From a virus: DNA of 30,705 nt. The notes beneath the pieces are model-generated. The model was given only the letters and a program-made list of their open reading frames with translations. It was not told where the DNA came from and did no database searches. A program made the translations under genes and the position numbers. Where the stretch lies: positions 1-30,705 of the IMG/VR virus record IMGVR_UViG_3300042879_001150. The stretch is one strand, 5' to 3'. This document shows positions 28,771-30,705 of this stretch, piece by piece. Position 1 is the first letter of the stretch. Each line of letters begins with the position of its first letter.

Positions 28771-30705
28771 TGGCAATCACATTTTTAGACGAAGAGGAAA
28801 TCACAACGCAAACATCACCAAGGAAAATTACATTTCTTGATGAGGAAGAAGTTGTTGATCAACAGACAGAAATAGAAAAAGGCACATCATTCAGCCAAGA
28901 GGTTGCTCAACTCGGCTCTGCCTTTACGGAATCACTTGGTCGCCCGCTTGAGAATATGGGCGAAGGCTTTGAGGTGGTCGGCTTCCAAGGCGTGGCTAAC
29001 GCTCTTAAAGGTGCAGTCACAGAGCCAGAGAACTATGTCTCCGCAGCCCAAAGGTTCATGGAGCCAGATCCGGGTGAGTCGCAGTTCTTGGGATTCGCGT
29101 GGCAGTATGCACCCCGTGCTGCGGTCGAGCAGACAGGCCAAGCCTTGGCTGCGATTGGTGGCAGGGCTGCTGGAGCTTTAGTTGGCGGTGCTGTAGCTGG
29201 TCCTCCCGGCGCAATTGCAGGTGGATTGCTCGGCCCCGCTATCATCGGAGCAGCCCAAGTCATCGGCCCAGTAGCCAAGGAACGCGCTCGCAATAACGGA
29301 CGCGAGATTCCAAACAACCAAGATTTGGCTGGGGCCACGCTCACCGCCCTCGGGTCTGGTGCGCTGGATGCTATTGGAGCAAAGTATCTACCCGGTGGGG
29401 AAAAGGCGACTGGAAAGTTCTTCAAGCGAGTCGCTTCTGGCTTTGTTGGTCAAGCTGGGACAGAAGCTCCACAATCTATTGTTGAACAAGCAGGCGGAAC
29501 GCTTGGAACGGAAACTGGGCTGAACATCAACGCCAAGCAAGCCATTGGCGAAGGGCTTATCGGTGGCACAACTGGCGCAGGGCTGAGTGCAGTTACCTAC
29601 CCATTCACCAAAGACCCAGAGAAGCAAACCATTCGCACTCCCGAGGAAGCCAAGGAACTAGACATCGACGCCAAGTCCAACGAGGAAGCGGTGAGTTTGA
29701 TGGGCCAACCCGGCGATGACCAGAACGCCGAACTCCGCACGACTGTTAAAGAGATCGAACGTGAGATTGCCAACAACGAGACGCTGATTAGTGGGCTTGA
29801 GCCTAACGATCCCGAGCGCACTAGGCTTGAGCTACAGAACGCCGAAGCCAAGAAGGTGGCCGCAAGAGTGAGGGGCGAGCTAGAGCAAACTGTTGGTCTT
29901 ACCCCCGCAGAAACCGAGCAAGCCCGACTCGCCAGAGAGATTGCCGCGCCTGCCGCTATCACTCCCGCGCCCACAGCAGAAGCTCCCGCAGTAACGCCTG
30001 CCCCAGTATCGGCAACGATAACGCCCGCTGGAGAGGCCGCACCCGTAACGCCAGCGCCAGCAGAAGCTCCCGCTATCACGCCTGCTCCTGTAGAGGAATC
30101 CGAGTTCGCTGAACTAAAGAACTTGATGGAAAGGCGAGGACAAGCGCAAAGTAAAGTGAAGGGCGTTAAGTTCTCTAAAAAAGATGAGGCACGATACAAT
30201 GAGTTATTGCCAAAGTATCGCTCCCGACTTTTTGAAACAATAACTCCAGAAGCCGATCCTGTTGTATGGAAGGATATAGAGGGTAATGATATTAAGGTTT
30301 CACAGAAAGGAACATTCTACACAGTAGAAAATGGCAGAGTTAGAACAGGTCCAGCGTTCCAATCTGAAGGATTTATTAAAGATGTAAGCCCTCAACCAGT
30401 ATCTGCCGTAGTCGTAGAATCTAATAATGTCCCACTCCCCGAAGGCTACACCAAGCAAGGCGACTTGTATGTCTACCAACCCGCCGCACCAACCGCACCC
30501 ACTCCAGAAGCCGCGCCTGCTCCAGAGGTTCCAGCGGAGATTGCAGTAGGAAGCCGCATCAAGCTAGGCCGCTCACCGCAGACCTATGTGGTAGAGGAAG
30601 CCATCCCGCAGACAGAGCGAGAGATTGAATTGGGTGAGCAGTATTACAATGTAAAGAACGAGAGAACTGGAGAAGTCCAGACGGTAGAGGCTATGGATAT
30701 GAAGC
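28770..30705 (+). CDS. Large internal virion or polyvalent protein, 3' end beyond window
   Basis: At least 645 aa are visible. It starts with a duplicated acidic motif: ITFLDEEE at residues 3-10 and again at 20-27. A helical region follows with a Gly/Ala-rich hydrophobic segment at about 125-160 (AAIGGRAAGALVGGAVAGPP and following), which could cross the membrane, then a Glu-rich helical region (about 305-380), a Pro/Ala/Thr-rich repeat linker (ITPAP, EAPA, VTPAP units, about 393-448), and charged regions separated by a second Pro-rich linker (about 568-590). The architecture is that of very large ejected or polyvalent phage proteins carrying enzymatic domains further downstream, none of which is in the window. 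The palindrome at 30006-30021 lies inside. Confidence 0.72.
   Translation, partial: MAITFLDEEEITTQTSPRKITFLDEEEVVDQQTEIEKGTSFSQEVAQLGSAFTESLGRPLENMGEGFEVVGFQGVANALKGAVTEPENYVSAAQRFMEPDPGESQFLGFAWQYAPRAAVEQTGQALAAIGGRAAGALVGGAVAGPPGAIAGGLLGPAIIGAAQVIGPVAKERARNNGREIPNNQDLAGATLTALGSGALDAIGAKYLPGGEKATGKFFKRVASGFVGQAGTEAPQSIVEQAGGTLGTETGLNINAKQAIGEGLIGGTTGAGLSAVTYPFTKDPEKQTIRTPEEAKELDIDAKSNEEAVSLMGQPGDDQNAELRTTVKEIEREIANNETLISGLEPNDPERTRLELQNAEAKKVAARVRGELEQTVGLTPAETEQARLAREIAAPAAITPAPTAEAPAVTPAPVSATITPAGEAAPVTPAPAEAPAITPAPVEESEFAELKNLMERRGQAQSKVKGVKFSKKDEARYNELLPKYRSRLFETITPEADPVVWKDIEGNDIKVSQKGTFYTVENGRVRTGPAFQSEGFIKDVSPQPVSAVVVESNNVPLPEGYTKQGDLYVYQPAAPTAPTPEAAPAPEVPAEIAVGSRIKLGRSPQTYVVEEAIPQTEREIELGEQYYNVKNERTGEVQTVEAMDMK
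30006..30021. promoter_or_regulatory. Dispersed palindrome, site 13, inside the large virion protein gene
   Basis: GTATCGGCAACGATAA keeps the TATCG-N4-CGATA core with flanking and central changes. It is read as Val-Ser-Ala-Thr-Ile-Thr, the same codon phase as site 9. Confidence 0.5.

Noticed and set aside
429-30021. Dispersed palindromes as terminators, promoters or a phage RNA polymerase site
   Set aside because: The palindrome leaves no loop and no T-tract, so it is not a terminator. Only sites at 1926 and 6790, and perhaps 2777, have a -35 box at a usable distance. Single-subunit phage polymerase promoters are not palindromic.

Overview
The window is about 30.7 kb of a tailed-phage genome. 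It is most likely short-tailed (podovirus-like): there is a terminase, portal, scaffold, capsid, nozzle-like tail protein, adaptor and ejection-type proteins, but no tape-measure or sheath gene. Both ends are cut inside genes. The host is not identifiable from sequence alone. A Gram-negative host is suggested by a small lipoprotein next to the holin-like genes. Most starts lack a Shine-Dalgarno sequence and have an A-rich or CT-ATG context.

Layout. 1-1926 (minus strand) is an early leftward operon: an unknown 127-aa protein, a winged-helix replication-initiator-like protein with two sets of direct repeats inside its gene (a lambda-O-like origin candidate), and a truncated cytosine-C5 DNA methyltransferase. 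1927-1988 is a divergent control region. 1989-2775 (plus) holds an XRE-type regulator, an HNH endonuclease and a small protein. 2839-4533 (plus) holds a beta-rich structural protein, a LamG-like protein and a small protein. The large terminase lies on the minus strand (4530-6371). From 6410 everything is on the plus strand: a small unknown gene, portal, scaffold, a terminator, a structured RNA-like leader, major capsid, a run of fibre genes (two collagen-like paralogues and a fibre with a YadA-head-like region), a lysis cassette (two small membrane proteins, lipoprotein, amidase) joined to a metallophosphoesterase, more fibres including a tail-collar protein, nozzle, adaptor, a cupin-like protein and ejection proteins.

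The most unusual feature is a dispersed palindrome, TATCG-N4-CGATA. It occurs 13 times across the window (about 0.03 expected by chance from ten fixed bases). Eight copies sit at gene starts, and in two places the palindrome is essentially the whole intergenic gap between a stop codon and the next ATG. Five are inside genes, in two different reading phases. One lies in the divergent promoter region beside the XRE regulator gene. The arrangement resembles the stoperators of L5-like mycobacteriophages, where repressor sites spread over the genome silence it, but here the site is palindromic. That function is inference. The second highlights are the origin-like repeats inside the initiator gene and the capsid-gene leader, which contains several perfect hairpins, a possible pseudoknot and competing pairings.
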